From positions 1 to 21,627 of the forward strand of contig CAJTWF010000001.1 of NCBI GenBank assembly GCA_910579965.1: a DNA stretch of 21,627 bases, read 5' to 3'. The position numbers and the translations under genes were made by a program. Shown here piece after piece: positions 20,915 through 21,627 of this stretch. The notes beneath the pieces are model-generated. The model did not search any database and was not told the origin of the DNA. It worked only from the letters and a program-made list of their open reading frames with translations. Position 1 is the first letter of the stretch. Each line of letters opens with the position of its first letter. This DNA is from an uncultured Oscillospiraceae bacterium (GTDB lineage Bacteria > Bacillota > Clostridia > Oscillospirales > Oscillospiraceae).

Positions 20915-21627
20915 TCAGCGGTCCATCAGGATCAGGTTCTGGACATTGTTGTGGTTGGGCCCGCTCTGGAGGAGGTAGACGGAGTAGTTCACGCCGCTGA
21001 CCACGTCCAGATACAGGGAGCCGAAGGTCTCGTGGGGCGGATAGACCCCCAGCCAGGCGGAGTCCATGGTCTCGATGTCCAGGCCGGCGGGCATGGCCAT
21101 GAGGTTCGTGTCCGCGTAGAAGAACTGGTACACGCCGGGCCGGATCCGCTTGAAGGCCCCCACCTCCTTGAAGCGCAGATCGCTGTAGACCACCCGGCCG
21201 TCGCTCATCAGCACGTCCATGGGCCCGCTGTTGTAGGCCAGATTGCCGATGCGCAGGTTGGCGAAGCCGCCGGTGGGTCTGGAGGTGCTGTCGGTGATCT
21301 GCAGAAGGTCCAGGCCGCTGGCGGTGTTGATGATGGCGATGGTGCTGGCCGCGCCGGCCTGGAGGAGCATGGACTTTTGGATGTAAATGTAGCCGTCCCG
21401 GCCGGAGACTGTGACCGTGTGATAGCCGGGGCGGAATCTGCCGTAGCTGGAAGCAGAGGCGTAGTTGAGAGGGCTGACAAAGCGGCCGCTGCCCACGTGG
21501 ACCCGAAAGGCGGAGTAGCCGTAGGCGGCGTTGAGGAACCGCACAGAGGCGGTTCTGCGCCAGGTGGTGACGGTGGTGGTGCAGTTGGAGCAGCCCCAGC
21601 TGCCGCCGTTGCCGGGGTAGACTGGGC
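20915..21627 (-). CDS. DUF4397-domain surface protein, 3' part (runs off the window)
   Basis: The minus-strand frame is open from the window edge to the TGA at 20915-20917, about 237 codons; the true start lies beyond 21627. The visible part begins PVYPGNGGSWGCSNCTTTVTTW, then RTASVRFLNAAYGYSAFRVHVG, PGYHTVTVSGRDGYIYIQ, TIAIINTASGLDLLQITD, ANLRIGNLAYNSGPMDVLM and FKRIRPGVYQFFYADT. This is the repeated beta-sandwich style of DUF4397 (cell-surface, function unknown). A GTG at 21542-21544 exists but is internal to the conserved RFLNAA block, so it is not the start. The CSNC segment could be a disulfide or metal pair. Signal peptide or anchor cannot be judged because the N terminus is missing. 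Confidence 0.75.
   Translation of the reverse strand, partial: PVYPGNGGSWGCSNCTTTVTTWRRTASVRFLNAAYGYSAFRVHVGSGRFVSPLNYASASSYGRFRPGYHTVTVSGRDGYIYIQKSMLLQAGAASTIAIINTASGLDLLQITDSTSRPTGGFANLRIGNLAYNSGPMDVLMSDGRVVYSDLRFKEVGAFKRIRPGVYQFFYADTNLMAMPAGLDIETMDSAWLGVYPPHETFGSLYLDVVSGVNYSVYLLQSGPNHNNVQNLILMDR

Overview
The window looks like a chromosomal segment from a high-GC gut Clostridia (Oscillospiraceae type: Flavonifractor, Lawsonibacter, Pseudoflavonifractor or Dysosmobacter relatives). The evidence is GC-rich coding DNA with AGGAGG-type ribosome sites, Firmicutes-style lipoproteins, a YesN-type response regulator, and the GC palindromes common between genes of this group. The taxonomic placement is inference from style, not from a marker gene.

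Layout. (1) 1-600: AT-richer mobile debris. A broken IS21-family transposase (minus strand) carries a nonsense codon and a 123-bp insertion with a TA target duplication. (2) 667-1942: a MobA/MocA-like nucleotidyltransferase and a small metallo-beta-lactamase-fold hydrolase, both plus strand. (3) 2063-3667: a minus-strand orphan YesN-type response regulator. Divergent from it is a 1019-residue flagellin-like protein (3849-6908) whose centre is a glycine-rich beta-helix and whose upstream region carries a sigma-28-type GCCGATAT box. (4) 6960-7970: asparagine synthetase A, minus strand. (5) 8058-8900: a low-GC mini-cassette with an intact XRE regulator, a fragment of a second one, and a 53-residue protein. 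It is bracketed by two inverted copies of a roughly 75-bp GC-palindrome repeat. (6) 9081-20624: an 11.5-kb same-strand transport locus. (7) 20915-end: the 3' part of a DUF4397 surface protein, minus strand, running off the window.

The transport locus is the most interesting part. Two paralogous ~800-residue lipoproteins each join an N-terminal propeller-like region to a solute-binding domain. They are followed by two sugar-type ABC permeases (MalF/MalG-like), a 687-residue HlyD-type membrane-fusion protein with long coiled coils, a MacB-core protein that has lost the last two membrane helices, and a single MalK/UgpC-type ATPase with a Pro/Glu-rich tail. Importer parts and MacB-type exporter parts thus appear in one run of genes with one ATPase. 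The two lipoprotein genes share a 17-nt motif at their putative promoters. My reading is a hybrid or accessory-decorated importer of unknown substrate, but co-function is inferred from gene order and tight 3' coupling only.
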